This document shows, piece by piece, positions 53,586 through 63,691 of a stretch of DNA of 64,000 nucleotides (within the stretch, counting starts at the first letter, position 1; each line of letters opens with the position of its first letter). A program made the translations under genes and the position numbers. Below the pieces are notes generated by a model. The model searched no databases. It was not told the origin of the DNA and saw only the letters and a program-made list of their open reading frames with translations. Source of the DNA: Asterias amurensis (lineage: Eukaryota > Echinodermata > Asteroidea > Forcipulatida > Asteriidae); the NCBI RefSeq assembly GCF_032118995.1, contig NC_092663.1:9424001-9488000 (forward strand), written 5' to 3'.

Positions 53586-53694
53586 CTGAAAGGAATAAAG
53601 TCTGGATTAAGTCTTAGAGATTCATATAAAGCATTCACTTGTTGCCAATGTAGTCATTGTATCAGATAAATTTTTCTTCATCTGAACTGTCTCA

Positions 53695-54150
53695 CTCAGC
53701 CCTCCTACTCTAGTTGTCTAACCATATTAAACCATTCAACCACAGAACTATCTATTGTGGACATGCATTCACTGCATGATGTACGGACCGTTCCGGCTTT
53801 CCACTAAGCTCCGCCCAACACGCACATGAGCAAGACACGTGTACGAGCACTCCCAATGACATTCTGCATGATTCTGTCGCGCGTGCCAAATATACGCGCA
53901 CACATGACCGAGTTTGTCCAACCACAATCATTGCTGTGATTGGTCAAATGGGTGAACGGTTTGATTGAAAGGCCGGACCGGTCCATTGGTGGCTGGCGTT
54001 CAAAATTACTATGGGTGATATTGAATGGTTAGACAGTAGAAGGGTTGACTGTGTTTTGTGCACCACCATATAGCAGGCTGGCCTAGACAATTCATCTTTC
54101 TAACCTACAATTGGTGATTGTAAATGGTCAGACAGAAGGAGGGTGAACGA
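53695..54150. repeat. Dispersed repeat with nested H4 element
   Basis: CCCTCCTACTCTAGTTGTC and ATCTATTGTGGACATGC on the left, GGTGATATTGAATGGTTAGAC and ATGGTCAGACAGAAGGAGGG on the right are the CCTCCYACTGTC family (compare 29448). Between them 53785-53985 is an H4 relative (CTAAGCTCCGCCC; GCGCGTGCCAAATATACGCG; GATTGGTCAA). Confidence 0.65.
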
Positions 54151-54318
54151 GTTCCACTTGCACAGCTTCTACAACTTGACAAATTCAACAAACAATAGCC
54201 AGATCAAAACTGCGGCTATGGCTGAATCGTTGTGTCATCATGCGTTGCCAATCTTAGCAACAACCTTAGATACAGCCAAAGCCATAGCCATAGCGGACAA
54301 TTCAGATACAGCCTAAAG

Positions 54319-54482
54319 CCTGGTTCATATTTCCTGCGAATGGGAAGTGAATGTTGGTGTCACAACTTCGCAACGAATAATTCGCAACAGTTGAACTGTG
54401 CTTAACTCACTTGCGAATATCGATGCGAAAGGAGACTTGTGACATCAAATTCGCTTCACATTCGCATGAAGCATGAATCAAG
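54319..54482. repeat. Foldback element, TTCGCA-rich
   Basis: CTGGTTCATATTTCCTGCGAATG on the left mirrored by CATTCGCATGAAGCATGAATCAAG on the right; ACTTCGCAACGAATAATTCGC inside. Single copy. Confidence 0.65.
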
Positions 54483-54521
54483 GTTATAAGCAAAGGGGCA
54501 AAAAAGTTGTCCTGTCAATAC

Positions 54522-54765
54522 CTGGAGGAAGCATATCCTTAACGACTTTAACCTTGGGTGGCTTCATAGGGAACTCAGCGGCCACCTCATGGATGTACTC
54601 TTTCAGTTTCTCCCGCAGCCCTCTCAAAGGTTTCTTCTTCTCCTTCCCTTCATTGTCTACGGTGACGCTGGCTGCTGGGTCGGGAGGGTTAGCAGCCTTT
54701 TCTGCTTCCTCCATTGCCTTGGCTCCTGCTTCGATGGCCTCCGCAATATCTGGTTTGTGCTTGGT
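54522..54765 (-). CDS. Gene 4, exon 6
   Basis: 81 residues: TKHKPDIAEAIEAGAKAMEE, then an acidic, Ala-rich stretch, then EKKKPLRGLREKLKEYIHEV and PMKPPKVKVVKDMLPP. Phase 0 in (acceptor ATCAACAG), phase 1 out (donor GTATTG). The helical, lysine-rich segment directly follows the second zinc finger. Confidence 0.92.
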
Positions 54766-55102
54766 CTGTTGATAACGGAAATAATTTCAAAATTGGACTG
54801 TGAACAATCTACCCAAGTGTTGGTCACATAACTGTTTGATGGGCTGTGTCCAAATTTGGGCTTAATCAATTTATACGAGTCAGAAGAAAATAGTGAAAAA
54901 CTCTGCACAATTTGTACAGCATGTATACACAATGACCATAGATAAGGTTGTAACAACCAAAATCAGCTGTTGCGTTTGTTTAAGGTTTTTGAGACAGTTT
55001 TTTTATCAAATATGATTTAATTTCAGAGATGAACTTCAAAATGTTTCCCAACGTCATGAATGTCTTGAAAATTGTATAAGATTCATCAACATAAGTGTTC
55101 TT

Positions 55103-55554
55103 AAAGGGGCTGGGTACTTTTTGTTGAACACAAAACACAATGTCCACAGATTTGCATCAAACTCACTCAGTTCGAAAATAATGATGATAGAAAGCTTCCA
55201 TTAAAAATATTACTTGTCAAGGTGCTGTACTTTTTGTGAAATGATAGTCAAAAAATAATTTTCATCTCTAAAGACAAAAACAATTCTACCATGTAAACAA
55301 TATTTGTGTGACACTGTTTTACTAATTTCTCAAACTACAGCACCTCAGCTAGTAATATTTTAAGGTAAGCTTTCTGCTGGACATTGCCATTGACAAAATA
55401 GGGATATCGCCAATATAGGGCTAGATAGCTCAGTTGGTAGAGCGCCGGCACGTTAATCAGGAGGTCGTTGGTTCGAATCCCACTCTAGTCAATTCTTTGT
55501 TAAACCCCAAAAAGAGATTGGGTTTTGTGTTATGAAAAGTACCCAAATCGTTAA
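55103..55554 (+). repeat. MITE family M3, split by an S2 SINE and abutting M2
   Basis: TTAA then AGGGGCTGGGTACTTTTTG at the left; AATGTCCACAGATTTGC and AGAAAGCTTCCATT inside; AAAAGTACCCAAATCG and TTAA (55551-55554) at the right. An S2 SINE interrupts it at about 55390-55510. The right TTAA is also the left TTAA of the following M2 element. Confidence 0.85.
55390..55515 (+). repeat. SINE family S2 nested in M3
   Basis: TTGACAAAATAGGGATATCGCC, GGGCTAGATAGCTCAGTTGG..GAGCGCCGGCACGTTAATC, GTTCGAATCCCACTC and CAATTCTTTGTTAAACCCC are almost identical to 15900-16005. Confidence 0.88.
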
Positions 55555-55931
55555 AGGAACACGTTGCCTTGGATCGGTCGAGTTGGTCTTTGAAAAGCGT
55601 TTGTTATAAAATGCACATGGGTAGAAAGATGTTGTAAAAGTAGAATACAATGATCCACACAAACATGCCTCGAAATTGCACGGTTTTCCTTTTACCTCGT
55701 CGACTAACACGGTTGGCCATTTATGGGAGTCAAACTTTTGACTCCCATAAATGGCCGACCGTGTTAGTTCGCACAGTAAAAGGAAAACCACGCAATTTCG
55801 AGGCAAATTTGTGTGGATCATTGTATTCTACTTTTACAACATCTTTCCAACCATATGCATTTTATAGAAAACGGTTACAAGATGCTTTTTATAGACCAAC
55901 TCGTCCGATCCAAGGCAATGTGTTCCTTTAA
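55551..55931. repeat. MITE family M2, complete near-perfect palindrome
   Basis: TTAA at 55551-55554 and 55928-55931. Termini AGGAACACGTTGCCTTGG and CCAAGGCAATGTGTTCCT. The arms meet at TCAAACTTTTGACTCCC with GGCCATTTATGGGAG on one side and CCATAAATGGCC on the other. About 185 bases per arm. Confidence 0.95.
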
Positions 55932-56021
55932 ATAGAAAAACAGTGTGGCCCTTTTTGTCATAACAAAGGAAGTCCGTTTTTATGCTTGCAAAGAGGGAAC
56001 TACACCAAGATGGTTTCTTAC

Positions 56022-56155
56022 AATAAACGCAAACCGATGGCGAAATCCTGTCAGATGAAAGAGAATGTTTCCTTGTAGCGTACGGCAAGTACAAATCTCA
56101 CAATCATACTCAGGTTCGGATCCCTCGCGGAGAATCTCCGTCACATACTCCACTC
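56022..56155 (-). CDS. Gene 4, exon 5 (zinc finger 2)
   Basis: Completes Gly and encodes VEYVTEILREGSEPEYDCEI, CTCRTLQGNILFHLTGFRHR, FAFI (44 residues). The C-x2-C-x11-H-x5-H pattern at protein residues C271, C274, H286, H292 has the wide His spacing of U1/matrin-type fingers, which usually contact RNA. Phase 1 in, phase 0 out (donor GTAAGA). The first 16 bases and the acceptor recur 124 bases upstream in the intron. Confidence 0.93.
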
Positions 56156-56387
56156 CTAACATTGACCAAAAAAAAAAAAATTGAGGTCAAATTTTATCAA
56201 ATTTATGTCAGTGATAAAAATAATAACAAATTATATAAACTGTATCTACAATTTTTTGTCTACGTCACATATTCCACTCCTAACATTGCCAAAAAGACAA
56301 AATCAGATGTAAAATTTTATCAGATGTAAAATTTATGTTAGTAATAATAATAACAAGTTTTATAAACTGTATCTGCGGATTTTTTGA
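56140..56387. repeat. 124-bp tandem duplication across the exon 5 acceptor
   Basis: GTCACATACTCCACTCCTAAC (56140) recurs as GTCACATATTCCACTCCTAAC (56264); the copies continue through AAATTTTATCA..AAATTTATGT and TATAAACTGTATCT. Copy 1 includes the start of exon 5; copy 2 is wholly intronic. Confidence 0.9.
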
Positions 56388-56640
56388 AAGTGCTTATTGT
56401 TTTTTTAATAATAATAATTTTAATAATTTGGGGGGCTAATCGTCCTTACTCGCAGCTAGAGCTGAATTGCGAAGGACGCGGCTACAACGTGTTCGAGAAG
56501 CAGGCATATAATGGCGCATTCAGCTGCCAGCCACATCAACCCATTATGACCACGGAGCACAGCCAAGATCGAAAGTGTTTGATTTTTTTCCTGAGGGAGG
56601 AAAACCGGATAGTCTGGAAAACCTGTGCCACCCAATAAGA
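56388..56640 (+). other. Unexplained plus-strand ORF segment in gene 4 intron 4
   Basis: An 84-codon frame (56384-56638) ends at TAA. Its part 56440-56630 has coding-like composition (SQLELNCEGRGYNVFEKQAY), unlike the AT-rich intron around it. No family recognised; it might be a scrap of a mobile-element protein or chance. Confidence 0.3.
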
Positions 56641-56764
56641 CAGTCTTGGAGTCTTATGAGAACAATTATGATGGTGCTCCAGCACCTTGAACAGCCAAAG
56701 CCAAAAACGAATCTTATTTGTGTTTTATCTATACACTGATGTATCATGCACTGTATACCCGGTA

Positions 56765-56875
56765 CTCCCCCACTTCCTAAGTTAAGTGAACAAAGTCCAC
56801 AGGAATATTACTTGTGTGGGATTCGAACCCAGGACTCCGGCAACTGCTGGGAATAAGGTCGGACAGCAGCCTACA
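56765..56875. repeat. SINE family S3-like tRNA head
   Basis: AAGTCCACAGGAATATTACTTG and GTGGGATTCGAACCCAGGAC on the minus strand read as a tRNA-like B box; the rest is diverged. Confidence 0.5.
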
Positions 56876-57010
56876 CGTTCATAGCCGCGCTGTAAAGAAC
56901 AGCACCGCACACTTTTATTGTCCTATAGAAAACCATAGTGGATGATAATGAATGGGGCACACAGTAAGAGGGTTAACTTGATAGTCGGATAAAAAGATGA
57001 CAATTTTTAC

Positions 57011-57130
57011 CGATAAAAGTTTCATCACTGCCAGCAATCATTTCTTTCAAGCGTTTCTTGTTAGGTATAATTCCTTCAGCCTCCATCTTCCTCTTGCGAG
57101 GTGTCTGAGGTCCAGTCTTAAGAGGGGCAA
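57011..57130 (-). CDS. Gene 4, exon 4 (basic linker)
   Basis: 39 whole codons and two split ones: APLKTGPQTPRKRKMEAEGI, then IPNKKRLKEMIAGSDETFI. PRKRK and NKKRLK look like a bipartite nuclear localisation signal between the two zinc fingers. Acceptor TTTTACAG, donor GTAAAA; phase 1 both sides. Confidence 0.92.
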
Positions 57131-57714
57131 CTGTAAAATACAACAAATACTCTGTGGTTTAATGACATTCATACTTATCCCGCAAGCTTAGAAACCATTA
57201 TAAGAAGTCAGCGAGTTGAATTTTAATAAAGTTTGGTTCAATGACTTGCTTAGTCACAAGTTACAATTTACATTTGAATTCCTCAGAATAAAAAGACAGT
57301 TGCTATATCAAATGGTTTGGGCTAGCTTTTGCACACTCAGATCAGCAAACCCTGGTACCAATGCGGCATACACAGTTCATTGTCTCTAATGTAACTCACT
57401 ATGCAATAGCTCGCCTGAATCATGTGACATACATGTAGCAACTGTCTCCGATAGTCTGAGGGAAACAAATTTAAAGTCGGTAACTTGTGATCACCCAGAT
57501 CATTGTACCAGACAATTCAAATCTAGCACGCTTTTGATGACAGTTTTAATAACCCAGAAAGACATTTTCAGGGAATGAGCCCGTAACCAATGTTTCTTGT
57601 GATTATCAAATCCTTACATTTTGTTTTTTTTACATGATGGTTGTAGTAGTAAATTTGGTAATATGCAGGCCTGATACTTTATAGAGACAATGGAGGCATT
57701 TGCCTCAATTCCTC
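57131..57714. other. Gene 4 intron 3, part; nothing recognised
   Basis: No repeats or exons seen. Confidence 0.4.
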
Positions 57715-57955
57715 AGGGCCCAATTTCATAGCGCTGCTAAGCACACATATTTGCTTAGCATGAAACTTCTTCCTTGATAAAAAAAGGGTTACCAACCATA
57801 TTTCCATTTTTTTGCATATTGCTTGTTATTCAACTGTTGTTTGTTTATCCTCAAAATCACGTGGAAATTTGGTTGGTAGTTCTGTTTTTATCGAGGCCAA
57901 AATTTCATGCTAGGCAAATTTTTGTGCTTAGCAGCGCTATGAAATTGGCCCCTGG
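57715..57955. repeat. Foldback element H1, long form
   Basis: GGGCCCAATTTCATAGCGCTGC on the left and TAGCAGCGCTATGAAATTGGCCCC on the right; CTTCCTTGATAAAAAAAGG mirrored by CTGTTTTTATCGAGG. Confidence 0.9.
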
Positions 57956-59764
57956 TCTCTGCCTGGCTGGCCTTTGAAACAGTCCAATACAAAGTAGAGT
58001 AGTACTTTTCCCCAACTAAGGACAATTTTCTTGAATCAGGCCACATCTGACACAAAAACAAAATTCACTGTAAGGTTTTCCTTAAATCAAAGGGCTGAGA
58101 TAAAAACAGAAATATTTCAGGGGATCCTTGCGATCACTTCTGAAATTGGTTCCAGTTGTTAGCTTTGTGTTTTTAAAACTTATTTTTCGTTTTAAAATTG
58201 ACCTTCCATACCCGCTTGACCCCTGGCCAGAGTCAAGTAGTTTAAGCATTTGGTCAGAAACCCCACAACCCAAAAATCTTATGTTTTTTCACTTAAGCTC
58301 TTCAATTTTAACCGCCTTCCAAGAATTCAGTAAATAATTCTCACACACACCAAATATATATTTTTGGTCTTAAAATATATCTGGTCCAATGAGAGTTCTG
58401 AGCTACAAGACCTGTAGTCTAGTGGCATTTAAAAAAAAAAAATTGGGCCTTGAAAATGATAACGCGGCAGTTTTTTGTAAATGTTTTCAACAATGAACTG
58501 TTGAACAAAATTCGCTGGAACTGCAACTTTTTCGGAAACACTTGATTCTTAAGCCAAAGTAAATATTTGATTTACAAATATTTGTTTGTGTTACTCGAAG
58601 AGGGTTCTCCAATGATACCATCAGTGATTGCAACACAACAGCACAACTGTTGGCCATATTTAATGGGGGGGGGGAATCTAAGGTAACCAAACGTGGTTCA
58701 ACTGGCTATTTTTCTAAATCAGTTAAAGTACAACGGATTCAGGCATCCGAACACCCAAGTGTGTGGACTTTGATTAAAAGATTAATGAAAATTTTTGCAT
58801 TACAAAGTTATTAGCTAAGCGCAAGTAGCAGGAGACCAGTCAAAAGCAATGTACATTACATGGCAGTTTAACTGGTAATCTGTTACTCCTAACCAAGATT
58901 TTTCTGTACTACTAGGCACATTTCTGAAAGTGGTAACCAGTTTCTGAAAGTGGTAAGTTTCTAAAATCTGGAGAACCCTGAATGACTCAATTTTAAACTG
59001 TAATGTTTACCAATCAAAGTGTTGGTACCCCGCGATTTTGTTGCAGTTCCAGAGAAAAAAATTCTTATGCTGTGAAAGTACAGGATTTGATTGGTTTGCT
59101 GCTTTATGTAAATAAGCACTTGACATACTCTGATTGGTCAAGAATTTGCCTAATTGTGTAACTTGTGTAAACAACCTCTGTTTACACCTTGCAAGTGACT
59201 GATTGATAGAAGCATGATGCATACTTCTTAGTCTCAGACTTTTTTCTTAGCAAAGATGTTGAAAGATTTCCAACTTCAGACAACCATTGCACAAAATTGC
59301 AACATTTGTATGTAACAATTTCTAAATATTGTCAATCCAAAAGATTTACATCAAAAGAAATTTCCATTTGACTCAAAATAATGATATTATCTAACCCACG
59401 CAAGCATTGTTGGTTTGCCGAACAGTTAAATCTCCTTGTTATGGTAACTTCGGACAACAATATTTCAACTAACAGCCAATCAATCTGACTTTCACAGCAC
59501 GAAACACAAATTCAAAAATTATTTCTTACTCTGCTACAGGTGAGCGATTAGTACAGGACATAAACACTGTTGAGCAGATGTTTTATGTCGCAGATGACTT
59601 CTAGTAAGGGTAGATAGTAAAGCTAAAGTCAAAAAGCATATTTGTATGGGAAATATTCCTGCAATTGGCGCTTACTCGTATTTCTTGTAATGATTGGTTA
59701 CTGTTACTATTCAATGCATTGCAACATACAAAACCATTTAAGCTTTATTTATGTGGTAACAGTG
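57956..59764. other. Gene 4 intron 3, unassigned
   Basis: Long AT-rich stretch with an A run near 58432 and a G run at 58664-58674. ORFs on both strands at 58082-58337 overlap and look random. Confidence 0.4.
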
Positions 59765-59960
59765 TAATGAACTTTAATGGCTCACAGGGCACCGAGGCAG
59801 GGCACTGAGGCAGGCCTCGAAGTGACCAACGTCACTTACAGCAATTGCTGTGGTGCCCTGTGCTATGCACCTGCCCTTTGCGAAATGTTGCAATACAAAT
59901 TTTCCTCATATAAGTGCCTTTTATCAGAGGAAAATAGCTGTGCCTGCGGAGGCTAAGAAT
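59765..59960. repeat. Dispersed repeat, partner of 24999-25125
   Basis: GCTGTGGTGCCCTGTGC, TTGCAATACAAATTTTCCTC and ATAGCTGTGCCTG parallel the earlier copy; GGGCACCGAGGCAGGGCACTGAGG lies to the left. Confidence 0.5.
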
Positions 59961-60198
59961 GGGGCATGGATACCAGCTGAACTGGTTTCCAAATTGTCCT
60001 TTGAAGCTTCACATGGCAGGTACATGTTAACTTTTTCCCCGCGACAATTGAAGGATCTGACCGAGTAAACTTTTTAGGACGAGCTTTTAATTGCAATGTT
60101 GAAATATTTCCCATACAGCACTTCATTGTGAGAACAATGGTGTCAGCGGGGATTTTGGCGAGGTGCCAAAATCCGCCCAACTGCACCTGTCCACTCAC

Positions 60199-60223
60199 CG
60201 CCCTGTTGAATGCTCTGGAGATT
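60199..60223 (-). CDS. Gene 4, exon 3 (25-nt microexon)
   Basis: AATCTCCAGAGCATTCAACA and five more bases, encoding NLQSIQQG plus one base, between acceptor CATACTATAG and donor GTGAGT. Its 0-in/1-out phases are exactly those needed to join exon 2 to exon 4; direct joining of exons 2 and 4 would shift the frame. That makes it credible despite its size. Confidence 0.8.
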
Positions 60224-61668
60224 CTATAGTATGAAGGGAAAAGAGAAAACAAGTTGGATTAGGAACGGCCAAGTTGCATCCCTCCGGAAATGGAATGCTC
60301 CTCTGGCATCATAAGTTTCATGATAACATTATCACAAACATACAATTTAATGAACCATATACTGGTTGTTCAAATAAACTGGTTCCCATTATTTATACAG
60401 GCAAGGAATAGAGAACCATACGCAGGTATATACAGTAACCCTACAAGAATGCACAAACAATATGTGCATTTCAATCTATAGTTTTTGAAAAAAGACGCCC
60501 TCCCCAAATTTGATTTGCCGTTACCCTGTGATATTTATTCACAGTGTAAAGAATAGCAACATGTACTTGATGTTTGGCCTCAAGTACACTTTTTTAGAGA
60601 ACAAAAATGGACTTTGTTATCTGTTTGAAATAAAGCCTGTATAAAACCTGGGAACCAGACATATATTTAAATAAATTATGCACAAAGTATTTGAGCAGAA
60701 AAATCAAGTAAAATTTCCATTTAATCAAAATTGCTAAGCACAAAAAAATGTGCTTATCAAATCAATGTTATCAACCAAAATACTTGTCCAATATATCATG
60801 CTTACTGATTCATTTTAGCACAACTATTCCAGCAATATTTTCGCTTCAAAATTGGGTCCAGGGCACAGAGACCATGCCTTGTGTGGCTTCTGAGCCTTTG
60901 ATATTCTGAACGGTTCGAATATTCAACAGATTTTAAAAGAAAGGAAACGTTTTAACTGTTCACAAACTTGAACAGTTGCTTTGTAGGAAAATAAAGCCCT
61001 TAATTGTCCTGATACATTTGTGTGATCTTACAAATAAAAACCTTTGTTTTTTCGAAACCAGTGGAAACTGTAAAGCACACAACACTTTGTACAGTGTTCC
61101 TACGATTTTATTTTTCATTAACAAGTTTAGTTCTAAATAATTTGAAAAGTTATCGAAACATCCATTGTGCATCTCACAGTGGAGTTCCAATATTAACCCA
61201 ACAGTCCCAATCCCATCCTCAATCCCAATCTCAAACTTCAACAAGAAATGTTCTATTTATGTGCTACATTACACAAAATTAGGCACAGAAGGTGAATAAG
61301 CCAGCCCATCCAAGAGAAGACTTGACGTCAGAAGACTGCAATGTTAGCTTACATGTGCAGTTTTCATTTCTGACAGCATTGTTCGACTTGGATAGCTAGA
61401 ATCTAGGCCATATCTCGTTGGGGCCCCCCTGCACCCTTTGTTTAATATTGGTTCTGATTGCTCGGTCTTCTGCGTTACAGTCAACATTGAGCGGGGGGAC
61501 GGGGAGAGAATGTTTTTTGTCAGTGGGAAGTGTAAAGGGATTGGTTTTATGTAACATTAGGAATGTGTGGCCTAAGCATTTTGGCCAGGGTTGTAGACTT
61601 GGATGATCTTGGCATTATTTCTTCGAGGGTATCAAATATAAACTGCCGTTGTGTCATACAATATGTAC
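60224..61668. other. Gene 4 intron 2, nothing recognised
   Basis: Contains an H1-like scrap (AATTGCTAAGCACAAAAAAATGTGC at about 60727-60752). Otherwise unassigned. Confidence 0.4.
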
Positions 61669-61737
61669 CTGTTGATGACGAACCCCATTCATGTGCTGTC
61701 GGTAGTTTGAAGGTCCCGTAGTCTTTGCATTGCAAAT
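61669..61737 (-). CDS. Gene 4, exon 2 (zinc finger 1, second half)
   Basis: 23 residues, ICNAKTTGPSNYRQHMNGVR HQQ, phase 0. Joined to the end of exon 1 (EYWCK) it forms C-x2-C-x12-H-x5-H (C180, C183, H196, H202), a U1/matrin/JAZ-like finger split by an intron between its two cysteines. Acceptor TTGTTACAG, donor GTACAT. Confidence 0.93.
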
Positions 61738-61799
61738 CTGTAACAACCACAGATGTAAAAAATATTAGTTATCTTGAGTTTACAAAACACTACGTCCAA

Positions 61800-62030
61800 T
61801 CTGGGCTCAATTTCATGGAGCTGCTAAGCACAAAAATTTGCTAAGCATGAAATTTCTTCCTTGATAAAAACAGGATTACCGACCAAATTTCTGTTTGTTG
61901 CATTGTTACTGGTATTCAGCTGTTTCAGCTGTTGTTTGCTTAAAATCCTGAACATGGAAATTTGGTTGGTAATCCTGTTTATGTCAAGGAAAGAATGTCG
62001 TGCTTAGCATGAAATATGGCCCTGCTCACT
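61800..62030. repeat. Foldback element H1, long form
   Basis: GGCTCAATTTCATGGAGCTGC, TTTGCTAAGCATGAAATTTC and CTTGATAAAAACAGG on the left; CCTGTTTATGTCAAGG and GTGCTTAGCATGAAAT on the right. Confidence 0.85.
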
Positions 62031-62087
62031 AGTCACTAGCCTGACGAAAATGGTCGAAATTGGATGTGCTATGAAGTTGTTAATCAA

Positions 62088-62510
62088 TGAAAGGGTTTGA
62101 ATACCTTTTGTGGATCAAGTGTTTGATCATGACATGAATCTCTACTCACTGTGAATCGATGTATGTAATAATTTTTTTATAATCTACGTGCAGAAGTTTC
62201 AGCTGCATTAGTTGACAAGTTTTTAAGAAAAAAAGGTGAAAATCACAGAGGAATGTTTTCAGGAGAAGAGTCGCGTAAACACGTTGTACATGCTAAAATA
62301 ATTTTTGTCTCCTGAGACAACAATTTTATCAAACATTATCTTCACGACATTGTTTTACTCATTTCTCAAAAAAAAAACAGCAACTCAGCAAGAAATATTT
62401 AAAAGAAAACTTTCTACCATCATTATCTTCAAACCAAGTATAAGTTTAATGTAATTCTGTGGACATTGTGTTTTGAGTTGTACAAAAATGTACCCAAACC
62501 CTTTACGTCG
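62088..62510. repeat. MITE family M3
   Basis: GAAAGGGTTTGAATACCTTTTG on the left and AATGTACCCAAACCCTTTACG on the right; TCTGTGGACATTGTGTTTTG near the right end is mirrored in the other copies. The terminal TTAA is eroded on both sides. Confidence 0.8.
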
Positions 62511-62624
62511 TAAGTAACCCTCCGGTCAGCAACCCTCAGGAGTATGGAGAGTTACAATATGAGACTTTGGACTGCAAGGTGGCAGCAGACTTACAAGGGA
62601 AATTTCCATTTTAAGTAGTTCTCA

Positions 62625-62985
62625 GATCGGACAAGTTGGCAGTATAAAAAGCGTTTGTAACTGTTTGTTATAAAATGCATATGGTGGGAAAGGTGTTTAA
62701 AAGTAGAATACAATGATCCACACAAATTTGTCTTGAAATTGTGTGGTTTTCCTTTTGCTTTGCGAACTAACACAGTCGGCCATTTATATTTGACTCCCAT
62801 AAATGGCTGACCGTGTTAGTCGACGAGGTAAAAGGAAAACCACGCAATTCGAGGCACATTTGTGTGGATCATTGTATTCTACTTTTAAAACATCTTTCCA
62901 ACCATATGCATTTAATAACAAATGGTTACAAACACTTTTCAAAGACCTACTCGACCGGTCCAAGGAAATGGTTCCTTTAACTTGC
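62625..62985. repeat. MITE family M2
   Basis: ACAATGATCCACACAAATTTG (62708), GTCGGCCATTTATATTTGACT at the centre and TTTGTGTGGATCATTGTATTC (62859). The right terminus AAATGGTTCCTTTAA survives; the left terminus is eroded. Confidence 0.88.
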
Positions 62986-63148
62986 GCACATTACCAAGAA
63001 AAATGGATTTACCTGGTAAATCTGCTACCACCTATTCAATTCAATTCAATTCAATGAGGTTTAATAAAAATATCACAAAAATACACGACAGAAGTTAAAA
63101 AGACTTAAATTGGTGTCCCAAAGTCCCCCGCCGTTGCAATAAACTCAC

Positions 63149-63691
63149 CTTACACCAGTACTCATCCGGAAAGTGACCAGCATGATCCTGAAGGTACCCC
63201 GATTCATCTTTATCTATTGTAGACACTCCAGGCGTAGATACCTTTTTGGTTGCGCCGTTTCCTGCCGTTGTGGCACCTCGTCCTGATGCCCCACCCCTTG
63301 CAGCGCCTCTTGCAGCACCTCTTGCCGCGCCTCTAGTAGCGCCCCTTGCAGCACCTCTAGCAGTGCCTCCTGTAGCACCACGCCCCATACCACGCCCCGC
63401 ACTTCCTCCACGGTTCCCGCCACGTTGCACTCCACTGCTACCATAGTTTCCACCCATGCTCTTTCCGGGACCATTGTGGAAAGATCCTTGAGGCCCTCCG
63501 AAGTACTTAATGCCTCCTGCTTGTCCATTCCCACTTGGGAAAGAAGAGAAGGAGGTGTCCTGCATGATCGACGATCCATAGCCCTCATTGTCACCACTTG
63601 TTCCATAACCAGAGAGGTCCATGCTATATGGCATACTGCTACTTGCTCCGTACTGGGAAGAGTAGTCCATACCTCTATTGTTACCGTACAT
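63149..63691 (-). CDS. Gene 4, start exon: RGG-rich two-zinc-finger protein, family not recognised
   Basis: 181 residues from ATG at 63691, MYGNNRGMDYSSQYGASSSM to FPDEYWCK. First about 90 residues are a Y/G/S/M-rich low-complexity domain, followed by RGGNRGG and then RGAA/RGAT repeats (about residues 105-155), and finally a conserved-looking finger start. With ten further exons the CDS is 2373 bases, 790 residues, and all ten junction phases agree. Order: prion-like region, RGA repeats, zinc finger 1, bipartite basic signal, zinc finger 2, lysine-rich helix, RGG repeats, helical block, S/Y/Q region, helical tail. I infer a nuclear RNA-binding protein; no orthologue comes to mind. CTTAACGCAG about 10 bases upstream of the ATG could be an acceptor for a 5' UTR exon. 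Confidence 0.9.
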
